Shown here: one piece after another, positions 48,620-57,560 of the stretch
Layout of the letters: each line of letters opens with the position of its first letter
Position numbering within the stretch: the first letter of the stretch is position 1
Assembly: GCF_021347895.1 (NCBI RefSeq)
Contig: NC_067113.1
Coordinates: 45,981,474 to 46,045,473 of the forward strand
DNA from: Acanthochromis polyacanthus
Taxonomy: Eukaryota; Chordata; Actinopteri; Pomacentridae
DNA length: 64,000 bases
Reading direction: 5' to 3'
Made by a program: the position numbers and the translations under genes
The notes under the pieces: generated by a model
Seen by the model: only the letters and a program-made list of their open reading frames with translations
Told to the model about the DNA's origin: nothing
Database searches by the model: none

Positions 48620-48706
48620 TTAAAATTCTCCCACATCCACTCTCTTGTCTCTGAACTTGCTTCTGGCCTTGGTCCGAGCCTTGAATGCAGCCGAGTTATG
48701 GAGATG
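48620..48706 (-). CDS. ifrd1: ifrd1 exon 12 (last coding exon)
   Basis: The acceptor TTAATTCCAG precedes 48706. It encodes HLHNSAAFKARTKARSKFRD and then KRVDVGEF, followed by TAA at 48622-48620. The Arg/Lys-rich tail FKARTKARSK..RDKR is characteristic of IFRD proteins. Confidence 0.96.
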   Translation of the reverse strand, partial: HLHNSAAFKARTKARSKFRDKRVDVGEF

Positions 48707-50406
48707 CTGGAATTAAAAAGAAATGTGGAATGTAACCATTTATAGCCACATGTGGGAAGAGCTACCACTTTCAAAATAAATTTTTTTTTTTAAAAAATGA
48801 CTTTATAAAACTTTGAATATCACAAAAGGCTTAAACAACCTGTTCACAGCCACCTACCCTTTCAAAGCGAGAGATTTTCATGGCCTTCATTGTGGCTGAA
48901 TCAACCAACATCGGTGGTCCCAGTTCAAACACATCTCTGATGAATTCATTTGCCTGGTTGGAGAAAAGTTACAATAAATTTAATTTAAGCCAATCCCCAG
49001 TACAAGCTGAGACACAATCTGAACAGCTGCGAGCAAGATTTGGATATCTGGCTCTGTTATATGCTGAGAAACAAAGTCCTTTTTCTCATCTTCTACTTTC
49101 AGGTTTCCACAAATGTTGGCTACCAGCCAGATCTGCAGACTCCACCATCAAGACACCTCTGTCCCACATTATTCCTAACTAAGCAGCACCTTTATTAGGT
49201 TGTAGTGGAGAATCAGTGCAGTAAAGGGCCCCTGTATTTCAATTTAGAGTTTGATGTGAATACATATTGTACATTTATGCAGTACTTATTTTAAAAATAC
49301 CTGTAGGTGGTAGTTCATCCCAGAGCCCACAAACTCCCTGAAGGCATCATAGGTCCTCTTCCTGACCCAGCTGTCAATGGTCATGCGCTCTGTGCCAAAG
49401 CGAATGGTCTCAGATTGGAAGTCACCCTCCTGGTAGAACATACAGGGAAGTCAGGCAAAATTAAACTGGCCAGAGGGAGCTATTCAGGATGTAGAAGAGC
49501 TCCCTTTCAGTTTTGTCCCCTGCTATAAATTCTGAATAAACTGCCATGAACAAAAGCAGGAAATTCACAGCTAAAAATGCAAATTAAAAATCTGCTAGGA
49601 GAAAAACAACATGCTGTCAACTGATAGGGAGAACTCACCTCAACAGCCTTGAGGACGTCCCTGAACACTGACCGCTGCTTCCTCTTGTCTGTCTTGGCTC
49701 TGTGCTTGTTACAGTCTGTGGCCAACGCGTTCAGTTTGTCACACAGATCGTCCCAGTCATCAAACTCAAATTCCTGAACAGATACAGAAAGAAAGGCCGC
49801 ATTCAGGACCTGCTACACACTTTTAAAAAAAAGATGCAGAAATGTACTTCAGTCCTAAATGTCGACTTACAGGGTCCATGTCTCTGGCCAGTTCAAACAG
49901 CAGGGCGATGGTCTCCCCTGCAGCAATTCTCATGTTGACATCGTCACTCTCAAGCAGCCTCTGCAGTTTAGACAGATGTCTGCACAACAAGACATGCAAT
50001 GATTTTTTTTCTTGGTCAAATAGCATTGATTGGATAAAAGCAGCAGCAGACTGTCTGATTTTGAAACTTAGTTTAAGGTCGGGATCTCACTTGCGCAGGA
50101 TGTCTTTGAGCTGGTTTGCGGTGCAGATGGTGAGCAGCAGAGCCCAAGACAGCAGAGCGTTGGTGTGGAGCTGGCTTGTCTGGGGATTGATCGAAGGACA
50201 GGTACCATCTGCCCTCGCATAGGACCGGGTGAACAGGTTCTCAAAACACTCCATGGTGGCATGCACATCCTAAAATGGGAAGCAGAAGAGATCACTTCAA
50301 CAAAAACTACTTTGGAGAACAAGCTGTCAAAATGATACCAAAGGAGTTCAGCTGCCAGTGCTGCTCACATCATGAACGCCAGAACTGATTTTGAGCATAA
50401 AAATAC

Positions 50407-50444
<38 letters not shown>

Positions 50445-53400
50445 TACCCAAATGTCATCTTCTGCGACTAACGTACAGAGGCCCAGACTTGTGGCCACCT
50501 ATTAGAAAAGAAAAAAAACAGATGTTTTTCAGTGGGAAAAAAAAATCCCACAAGTGCAGGGTGGATAATGTTCCAAAGCCTGTTAAAGTGCATTTCTTCC
50601 ACTGCATCTGTGGAGATCTCCACAACAAAAATCAGACACTCACAGCCTGCCTGGCTTGTATGTTGGCCGATCCGTCTGCCAGAATGTTTTTGAAGATGGG
50701 TTTCAGGGTCTTAAACACCTCCTCGCTCTCGATTCCTGAGCCCAGCTGGATACAGAGCAAGCAGGCTAAAGAAGCTGCTGCTCGCTGCTCGTCGCCTTTT
50801 CCTGGCAATGACGGGAGCAGAAATTAGCTTTTCACATTAAATCCAGGGGAAAAATGTCATGAGTCAATTTGAAGATGTCAAGTTTAGGTAATCAAGAGAC
50901 ATGCCACTGATAAAATGAAAGACCAAATAACTTACAATCACAAGAATATATAGTTCAAAGGTATTACAACTGCTACTGCAAGGCTACTACAACACAAATG
51001 GCTTTTCTGGTACCTTTCTTGAGGCAGCGTTCGATGCTGTCTGTGATGGTCATCCTTCGCTCCGAGATAAACTCGTATAGGATCCGTGTGGCCATTGCTG
51101 TCTTAAGCCCGTCCAGTGCCCCCTGTCTCGTCTTAGCACTAAAACAGGTACACAAACTTCCATTAATGCTTCCGTACAAATGATTACCCTCCAAAGTCTA
51201 CCTGCCTGAGCAGTGATGCACAAAAGGAAAATGTCAGAAAAACTACTATTTTCTCAAAAACATAATAAAAATCTGTCCATTTGAAGAATGTACTAAAACA
51301 CTCCTATTAAAAGAAAACTACATATAACATTTGTGGAGACTACTACAGTGGCAATTCCCTTGACCTGTACATACATTTGAAAAATGAAATATTCCAGTCA
51401 TTATAATCAAAAATTGCAAAGCTAATGTGTTAACTATAAGCTTTAGCTTAAATATTTAATACCCAAATGGCATTGGTAGCGGGGATTGTACTACTGGTGC
51501 ATTTCCACTTTAATTTTATCACACTCAGCAGACCAGTGTGACTGGCCTTTTGGGGGATGAAGGCTATTTTTAACTTGACCAGGCTGCAAACCTTAATGAT
51601 ACATCACTCCAGGGATTGACAGTGGTGCCAACTCAGGCTACCAACCCAGAAATTAGCATTTTAGAATGTCTTAGCTTTAGAAGTTTCAAAACTTAAGTTA
51701 TTGGAGGTTCTTTGCCAACTTTGAAGTATCTACACTTTACATCTATAGTATTTTTGTTAAATTACCTAAAATCAATGGCAATAGTGGGAACAAAATGTTT
51801 ACTACAATGCTCTTAGTGGGAGGAGGTATTATATAAACTCCAAGAACCCAAGCACAACTAAAAGCACCCCTCCTTCTCATGCAGCATTCCTTGTTGAACA
51901 GTAGCTTGATTTTAATGCATTTCCTGTAAAACTGGAATTCAGACACGCTACAGTTTGCACAAGGAGCTCAGACAACACATGACCATTGAAAATCAGGCAC
52001 CTCTTGTCAACCGTGCTGTCAATGAATCCCTTCAACTTGTACTGGAAATCCTCCTGGGCTGTGTCCTCACCGGCCTCTCCACCTACAAGAATGAAACAGC
52101 AAGATGTGGCAATCAGGCACTTGATCAAAATGTTTTAGAGTCAAGACAACAGTTACGAGGGAGAGAGAAAAAAAAAAAGAATGCAGACACACCAAGGGAC
52201 AGCATAGGCAGCATGTGTATTCACAAGTTGAAACCTAAGACCAAAGCACAGACAGTACTCATTCAGTTTACACACAAACCTACCTTCGTCTGCTACACTG
52301 GTGGCATCACTGAAACTGCTGCAATGACTGAGGGTTTCAATGGAGGCGTCCTCATCACTGAAAGGCTGCACGGTTCCGTGCTGACCCCCTGAAAAATTTA
52401 ACAGAGCACCATAAGCACAGGAAATATAACTTAATTCAGATTCATTAGTACTATGCAGCAGGTCTGTGAGTCCATTATGTAACCCAAGCTGCACACAGGT
52501 ACTGCAGCAAATACTACAGTTATCTAATCAGTTGCATGTCCTTTGCACACCTTGTCCATCTGGTGTGTCCATTATCTGGTATGAAAATGCAGCATGTTTT
52601 TAGTTTCAAGGGCACCTCACGCTAGCGTTGACTGCGTCAGCACAGCATGATGTTCAGGTTGGAGAGAGATGGGTCACCAAACTGCCACAACACAGAGACT
52701 CTGACAACCTGCCACAGCAATTACAGACTCAAATGTGAAGCTAGTGTTCAGAATAGACAAGTGCGGTTTTGGCACAGTCCGAAAAAAAAACCCAAAAAGA
52801 AGAACACAGGCGTAAGCAAGCGCAAATGATACAGAAAGCAGACTGTCTTCCTAAACAAAGTCCACACCAGATTATGCGTCAGTGTTCATCCAGAGAGGGA
52901 CTCGATTTTTGTTGAAAACATCCAAAAATATGTTATTTCAACCATCTTTCATGAATTACAAACCCTTCATTAAACCGACTGCTAGTAGGTCTTAAAACAC
53001 TGCTTTGTATTTATCTTATTCAACTTAGTCACTATGACTAGCAACACGTTTTAATCTATGTGACCTTTGATTGTTATGTACACAGACACCAGGTCACATT
53101 CCTTGTACGTGAAAACCTAGTTGGCAATAAAACCGTTCTGATTCTGACTTCAACTGGTGGTCCTGAAAACAAGATGGTGTGGGAGAGATGTGAAAACTCA
53201 CAGCTAAAAAGGGTGTTAAAAATTTGAATGTACTCATTTTTAACAAACTAATGTTATTTTATCAGCTGTGACACCTGACTAAAAATATGCAATCTACAGA
53301 CAATAGCCAGACGTTATCTAGACTCAACAGGCGTCTCTGTTATGACCTGAATTCACCCCTGGAAGACACATTGGTAGGCTTATCCTTTGTCCAATCCAAA

Positions 53401-54341
53401 AGTAAATAAACTCAAACATATCACGATGCCACGACCAGACGGTTAAAGAAAGTCAATCAGCTGTCTGCAATGACCATTTTATCCACGTGAAGCACGTTTT
53501 ATGTCAATGTGGATGTGTTGACGTGGACTCTTCCCCCAGTACAGCTGATTTCTGAGAAACGGGCACCGCCTCCTTCCCACCCCACTCCCTTGAGTCCAAA
53601 ATGTCCGCCTTCTTTAGCCAAATATTAATAACTCAACGACAACTAACATGTAGCTACCATACAGAGACCGATGCTTACCTTACAAATCAGTTTAAGTTCA
53701 GCGAACGTTAGTCGGAATGAAAACTAATCACAAATTGGGCTTTGGGGTCGATGTACAGACAAGGCGACGTCACTTCACTTTCCAGACTTTCTTTAAATGC
53801 TAGTTGGCTTCACAAATAAGCTAATAGTTTGTCTATATCGACAAAATAATCCTCGTCCAACCTGTCAGAGTGTTAAATGTTATTTATCGTGTTTTATTCG
53901 TTCAAATAACGTTCACCTAGCAACCACATGTCTGTTATCATGCTAACAGTCAGTGGACGTAAAGCTAGCTAACGTTAGCATACAAAATACGACGGCTATC
54001 GAGAGTATGAGCAGAGTAAAAACTAGTTTATGACAATTAAATAACTGTTTCAATTGTTACTAAACGTTTGTATACTGCTGCATGGTAACAAATCTTGACA
54101 ACAAGAGCAATGCTTTGTGTTGCGACGACTAGCCGGGGTTTTGTTTTGACGTAGGCCCGCCGCTAACGTTTGTAGTCCGTTCTGTCAACACGTTCCATTC
54201 CACTCAACGGCGTGGAAACACGGAAAGAACTACAACTACCGTCAGAACAGAGACGTCACAGAAGCAAGGCCGAAGCATTGTGGCCGCTCGTTTTTGTTTT
54301 TTTTACTCACCCCTGCTATTCTTCTTCTTGTTCCTCGGCAT
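48620..54341 (-). CDS. ifrd1: ifrd1, interferon-related developmental regulator 1 (TIS7/PC4); whole spliced CDS, 12 exons, 428 aa
   Basis: Joining 12 minus-strand exons (54311-54341, 52284-52388, 52001-52082, 51014-51138, 50644-50801, 50448-50498, 50091-50269, 49871-49979, 49639-49773, 49301-49429, 48858-48953, 48620-48706) gives 1287 nt, 428 codons plus TAA, with GT-AG at every intron. The protein matches IFRD1 throughout: lysine-rich N-terminus MPRNKKKNSR, then GGQHGTVQPFSDEDASIET, the SAKTRQGAL block (~73-81), a helical-repeat core, VNMRIAAGETIALLFELARD (~258-277), KHRAKTDKRKQRSVFRDVL (~303-321) and the C-terminal FKARTKARSKFRDKR. The N-terminal GGQHG..QPFSDEDASIET stretch separates it from IFRD2. 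Human IFRD1, from memory, is about 451 aa; the fish protein lacks the Gly/Ala-rich stretch after residue 10. Family knowledge: an immediate-early, stress-responsive protein acting as a transcriptional co-regulator with SIN3/HDAC complexes; its paralogue IFRD2 binds idle ribosomes. No neighbouring gene was found. Confidence 0.97.
48858..48953 (-). CDS. ifrd1: ifrd1 exon 11
   Basis: The acceptor CAACCAG precedes 48953 and the donor GTAGGT starts at 48857. It encodes residues ~369-400, ANEFIRDVFELGPPMLVDSA then TMKAMKISRFER, matching the IFRD C-terminal domain. Confidence 0.95.
49301..49429 (-). CDS. ifrd1: ifrd1 exon 10
   Basis: The acceptor TTCTACCAG precedes 49429. The donor at 49300 is GTATTT, the weakest of the gene. 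It encodes residues ~326-368, including ETIRFGTERMTIDSWVRKRT and EFVGSGMNYHLQ, the start of the C-terminal IFRD domain. Confidence 0.95.
49639..49773 (-). CDS. ifrd1: ifrd1 exon 9
   Basis: The acceptor CTGTTCAG precedes 49773 and the donor GTGAGT starts at 49638. It encodes residues ~281-325, an acidic EFEFDDWDDLCDKLNALATD run followed by KHRAKTDKRKQRSVFRDVLK, a strongly basic, nearly invariant IFRD motif. Confidence 0.97.
49871..49979 (-). CDS. ifrd1: ifrd1 exon 8
   Basis: The acceptor TTGTGCAG precedes 49979 and the donor GTAAGT starts at 49870. It encodes residues ~244-280 with the family signature VNMRIAAGETIALLFELARD. It ends at a codon boundary after DMDP. Confidence 0.97.
50091..50269 (-). 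CDS. ifrd1: ifrd1 exon 7
   Basis: The acceptor CATTTTAG precedes 50269 and the donor GTGAGA starts at 50090. It encodes about residues 185-243, including HATMECFENLFTRSY and ALLSWALLLTICTANQLKD, a hydrophobic helical region conserved in both IFRD paralogues. Confidence 0.95.
50408..50442 (-). repeat. 35-nt poly(T) tract (minus strand) abutting the intron 6 donor
   Basis: The plus strand carries 35 consecutive A. Read in the gene direction, intron 6 begins GTAAG and continues directly into T35, so the run starts at intron position +6. The intron is only 178 nt. U-rich sequence just downstream of a donor is the known binding context of TIA1-type splicing factors. Confidence 0.9.
50448..50498 (-). 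CDS. ifrd1: ifrd1 exon 6 (51 nt)
   Basis: A small, phase-0 exon of 17 codons encoding VATSLGLCTLVAEDDIW (residues 168-184). It aligns with the conserved Cys-rich helix of IFRD1. The acceptor is TTCTAATAG and the donor is GTAAGT. The intron after the donor is almost immediately a run of 35 T, which makes this the least usual splice site in the gene. Confidence 0.93.
50644..50801 (-). CDS. ifrd1: ifrd1 exon 5
   Basis: The acceptor CATTGCCAG precedes 50801 and the donor GTGAGT starts at 50643. It encodes about residues 115-167, with GDEQRAAASLACLLCIQLGS and SEEVFKTLKPIF, part of the armadillo-like helical core. The exon ends on a codon boundary. Confidence 0.95.
51014..51138 (-). CDS. ifrd1: ifrd1 exon 4
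   Basis: The acceptor CTGTTTTAG precedes 51138 and the donor GTACCA starts at 51013. It encodes about residues 73-114, SAKTRQGALDGLKTAMATRI followed by a stretch ending in SIERCLKK. This is among the best conserved IFRD segments. Confidence 0.96.
52001..52082 (-). CDS. ifrd1: ifrd1 exon 3
   Basis: The acceptor TTCTTGTAG precedes 52082 and the donor GTGCCT starts at 52000. It encodes about residues 46-72, including EDFQYKLKGFIDSTVDK, the first conserved segment of the IFRD domain. It ends two bases into the Ser codon completed by exon 4. Confidence 0.95.
52284..52388 (-). CDS. ifrd1: ifrd1 exon 2
   Basis: The acceptor reads TTTTTCAG just before 52388 and the donor GTAGGT starts at 52283. It encodes about residues 11-45, including QPFSDEDASIETLSHCSSFS, an acidic Ser-rich stretch diagnostic of IFRD1 rather than IFRD2. 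It enters and leaves in phase 1. Confidence 0.95.
52389..54310 (-). other. ifrd1 intron 1 (1.9 kb)
   Basis: The largest intron, with donor GTGAGT and acceptor TTTTTCAG. It holds a LINE-type 3' tail at 53075-53147 (GGCAATAAAACCGTTCTGAT). Its 5' third (53500-54250) is richer in CpG and TAGC-type sequence than the rest and could hold enhancer sites. No further exon was recognised. The other large introns (intron 3, 51139-52000; intron 10, 48954-49300) show nothing but AT-rich sequence. Confidence 0.8.
53075..53147 (+). repeat. LINE/SINE-type 3' tail in ifrd1 intron 1
   Basis: The pattern 'cattccttgtacgtgaaaac ... ggcaataaa..ttctgattctgac' is the familiar tail of fish L2/CR1-type non-LTR elements and derived SINEs. 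Only the tail is left. Confidence 0.5.
54311..54341 (-). CDS. ifrd1: ifrd1 exon 1, coding part (start codon)
   Basis: ATG at 54341-54339 with A at -3, followed by nine more codons giving MPRNKKKNSR and one base of a Gly codon. The donor GTGAGT starts at 54310. The start is chosen because it gives the basic N-terminus typical of IFRD1 and because exon 2 joins in phase. Confidence 0.93.
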
Positions 54342-54376
54342 TTTCGTGCAGATGTGTGTCAAAACTTGATCAAAAA

Positions 54377-54499
54377 TCAGCCAATACACGACCAGCTTTT
54401 ATTGTATTGTCTCGTAAAATGAAAATATTCCCGTGGCACAGTGGATAAAAAGAAATTGAAAGCGATCTTGGCGATAGACTGTTGGCGGAGACGATACAT
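54377..54499 (-). CDS. Upstream ORF in the ifrd1 5' leader, 40 codons
   Basis: Downstream of the predicted start of transcription, the first minus-strand ATG is at 54499-54497 (context GGGAAAATGT, A at -3). It opens a 40-codon frame beginning MYRLRQQSIAKIAF and ending ..SWSCIG before TGA at 54379-54377, 35 nt before the ifrd1 ATG. Known: human IFRD1 mRNA stability is reported to be controlled by a uORF under stress. Whether this fish uORF is the counterpart is inference, and the transcription start is predicted only from the TATA position. Confidence 0.55.
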   Translation of the reverse strand: MYRLRQQSIAKIAFNFFLSTVPREYFHFTRQYNKSWSCIG

Positions 54500-54514
54500 T
54501 TTCCCTCAGAAACC

Positions 54515-54605
54515 AGGGCTGAGCAAGGAACGAGCGGCTCCCTGTATTTATACCGGCAGACATGTCACGAGGAGGTTTCCCGGCATCGCGGACCAATCCG
54601 GGAAA
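54515..54605 (-). promoter_or_regulatory. ifrd1 core promoter: TATA box plus inverted CCAAT box
   Basis: On the minus strand TATAAATA lies at 54552-54545, flanked by GC-rich sequence, which predicts transcription starting near 54515-54525. About 45 bp upstream, at 54593-54597, the plus strand reads CCAAT (inverted for the gene). A TATA promoter with a CCAAT box suits an inducible immediate-early gene such as TIS7/IFRD1. The surrounding 54480-54650 is locally CpG-rich compared with the flanks. Confidence 0.7.
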
Positions 54606-57059
54606 AGGAACAAGTGTCGCGTGTGTTCGCGCGTGATTCATGGGGACTCTGGAGTTGTTGTAGTGAGATGTGTACATGTGGTTAGTCATCATAGCGTCAA
54701 ACTGCACTGTTACTGTACAGTTTATGTCATGTCCAATAATAAAATACACATTAATACTTATAAATATTTAACTGAAATCATAATATTAAACAGGTATTAG
54801 AACAAATTGGAAACAGCACCTTTATTTATTTGTGCTGATTACTGGTAGTAAAGTGTAGTTGTGGCCATCAAACTACATGACTTCTGCAGGAATGGCAGCC
54901 AAAAGATCAGACATTTGGATGTGAAAAGTATTAGTATTCCTTTAATTGAAAGTTTGCAATCTTTGAGCTTTGATATTGTGTGACATTTTTCAATATTTTG
55001 ATTACATTTGACTCCAAAACCGCCAGTTTAATGTGCAATATTTCATTTGTTTTAAATGTACAATATTTCAATTTCATTTATAATAGCATATTGTCATTTG
55101 TAACTTTCCATTTTCATGTTCAGTATTCACCTGGCAGATTTAAAAACCCTTCACACTTTGACAGATGTGAATCTTGGGTCATTATTGAAGAGAAGAAGCC
55201 TTTTTTGTTACAAATACATCACAGCACTGCGAAATTCTCTTTTTATATATTCCAGCTTAGCGTACTGCCCCTGGAGCAAGAACCTTTAAAGGGCACTCAT
55301 TGAAATACTTTGAAATTCAAATTTCAACCCTACAGTGCTATTGGAGAAGATAAGATTTTTTACTTATGTTTTTTCACAGTTTTTAATTTTCATGTTGAAA
55401 TTCAACATCAGTGAAGTTACCACATATGGTTCCTTGCCTGTTAATGGTAAAAAAAAAAAAATTCCAAGAAATGTATATGTCATCACTTAGCACAACTACT
55501 CAACCGTAAAATGTGTGTCTCGTCAACTAACCATGGTTAGTTATAACGTTCAAAATATGGAAGAGGGCCGAGCTGCAAGTTCGTCTTTTTACAACTTTGG
55601 AGAAAAGAGAAAGTTTGATATGTTGGCCTCTCCTGATTGGTCAGATACCACAATGTTGTGTTCTGTAATATAGAGTGATCTTCAAAGATTGGCTGGGTGA
55701 AAACCACATGCTTCTGGACCTCACTGAGAGGCAGAAATGTAATGTGTGTGGAAGTTACCAAATATGATCACTTGCCCCATAAAGGCTACAGGGTCTTAGT
55801 GAAGTGCCCAAGTACCGTTGACAACCTTTGAGCTTTTGGTTAGCTCCCCAGAGTCTCAACCACTAATCCACCACTGTCTCACTACAACATCTCTCAACTG
55901 GTGAAATGAACTGTCTTAGCCACAGAAAAGACCACCTTCTTCCCTTTGGGCTCATCCAGGAGTGGAAGCTGGGACCTCTCACACCCTAAGTGAGAATCAT
56001 ACCCCTAGACCAATCAGCCACATTGAGTTGCTTTGTGATTTTTGGATGACAGTTCATATCTGGAACTCTCCATCAATGATGCAGAACTGAAGAAAGCTCT
56101 TGGATGAGAGGTTTTCAAATAAAGAAGGCCAGTTGCTCTCTATTGAAGCTCTTATTACTACAAGATAACTGAGAATCTATACAGACACTGCAGTCTCTGC
56201 TGATGTGATGCAGGAGAAACAGACTGTGTGCATCTGTGCCATAATAGAAGTCATCATATGACTGTGCTGCAGTACCTAACCTGCAGTGATAATGTTCCTC
56301 TGTGTTGCTGTGATTGTAATTACAGGCCTGTGTCACACAGCTGATACTATGATTATAGACTGTGCTGCTGATGAGGGCATTTTATGCATCTGTGATGCAG
56401 CAGATCTCCTGATTGGAGGTCTGTGATGCCAATGATTGTTCTATGATGCAGCCATGCTGCTTTAAACTGAAATAGTTCTGGGACTCTTACAATGAATGCT
56501 TTGACTTGAGCATCAGATAGATGTAGCGCAGATTTGTGAAAAATATGTGCTCTGTTATGGTTGAAATTGATTAATTCAGTCTATATTCAGGGAGACCTAA
56601 TGCAAGAGACAACATTCAAAATGAAAGTGAATGAAAGAGAAATGAATCGAAATGTTGTTTTAAACTCCGATATGGGTTTTATTCCACTTTTCTTAATATG
56701 TTTTCTTTCATGTCTTTGATTTTTCACCCCATGCACCAGCGACTAAGCTTTATGCTGCAGTCCAAGTAAAAACACAGAAGGGAACAGTTGCATAAATGCA
56801 ATGTCTGCTTACAGTTTTCCTTCTAAGATTTCTTCCTTTTAAAAGAAAGTGATAATTTTTTTTATAGACCAAGCACTCCTTCAGCCTTGTTGCTTTATTT
56901 AAACCAGTACAAAAAATATGGATCTCTCCCATACGAACACAGAGAGAGAATCAATCCTAAGTAGTATCCCACACCCACTGCTTTTAGTGGCAGTTGCAGT
57001 AAACATCAGATCTCAGGAATGAATGCACCATATCAAATCTGTTCAATTGGCAACACAGT
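54606..57059. other. Upstream flank of ifrd1, nothing gene-like
   Basis: AT-rich beyond the promoter. At about 55860-56020 a stretch ending 'gagaatcatacccctagacc aatcagccac' resembles the end of a dispersed repeat. No divergent gene was found within this flank. Confidence 0.45.
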
Positions 57060-57560
57060 TACAGAGAGAATGGGGTCTATTTTATTGGAGTGGTCTGAAG
57101 TTTAAATGTTTATTTAGCAAAATCAGAATCATTCGTGAGCTCCAAAGTATAGACAGGTGACTGAGTAAAGGAGGAACCTGAACCTTTGAGGGGATCTGGT
57201 GGCTCTGTTATATTGTGGGCAACATTTGCATTTAAATACAAAGTAATCTCTTTTACCTATAATGAAATGTCTCTACAGATGAGGGGTCACTGAAAGGTTG
57301 GATGGGTTTGAAAATAATCAAATGCTATGGCCTTTTTAATTCACTAGATCTCAACCCAACTGAACACCTATGGGAAACTTTGGATTGCGGAATCATCAAA
57401 ACACCAGATGACAGAATATCTGGTAGAATAAAATGGCGTTTCATTTCTCCAGGACAGTTTCAGAGACTTGGAACGAATGCCAAGGAGGAGTGAAGCTTTT
57501 CTAGCAGCAAATGGAGTCTCAACACTTTAGTTAGATGCTTTATGTTGAGTTATACTTGAA
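57060..57560 (+). pseudogene. Tc1/mariner transposase relic, copy B
   Basis: It shares 'ggatctggtggctctgttat' and 'ggggtcactgaaa' with copy A and keeps a longer 3' part. At 57302-57493 an open stretch includes SLDLNPTEHLWETL, the Tc1-type catalytic block, then HQM-like and GQFQRLGTNAKE residues. The middle of the catalytic domain is deleted between about 57215 and 57285. It is not functional. Confidence 0.7.

Noticed and set aside
50372..50827. Plus-strand frame with a poly-lysine run
   Set aside because: It is the antisense of ifrd1 exons 5 and 6 and the intron 6 T35 tract.
54399..54749. 116-codon minus-strand frame across the ifrd1 promoter
   Set aside because: Its start lies well upstream of the predicted transcription start and it contains the TATA box. 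It is in a different frame from the uORF and from ifrd1.
54441..54800. 119-codon plus-strand frame opposite the ifrd1 promoter
   Set aside because: It runs across the TATA and CCAAT boxes of ifrd1 and has no recognisable domain; the C..C residues do not form a zinc-binding pattern. Treated as a chance frame in locally GC-rich DNA.
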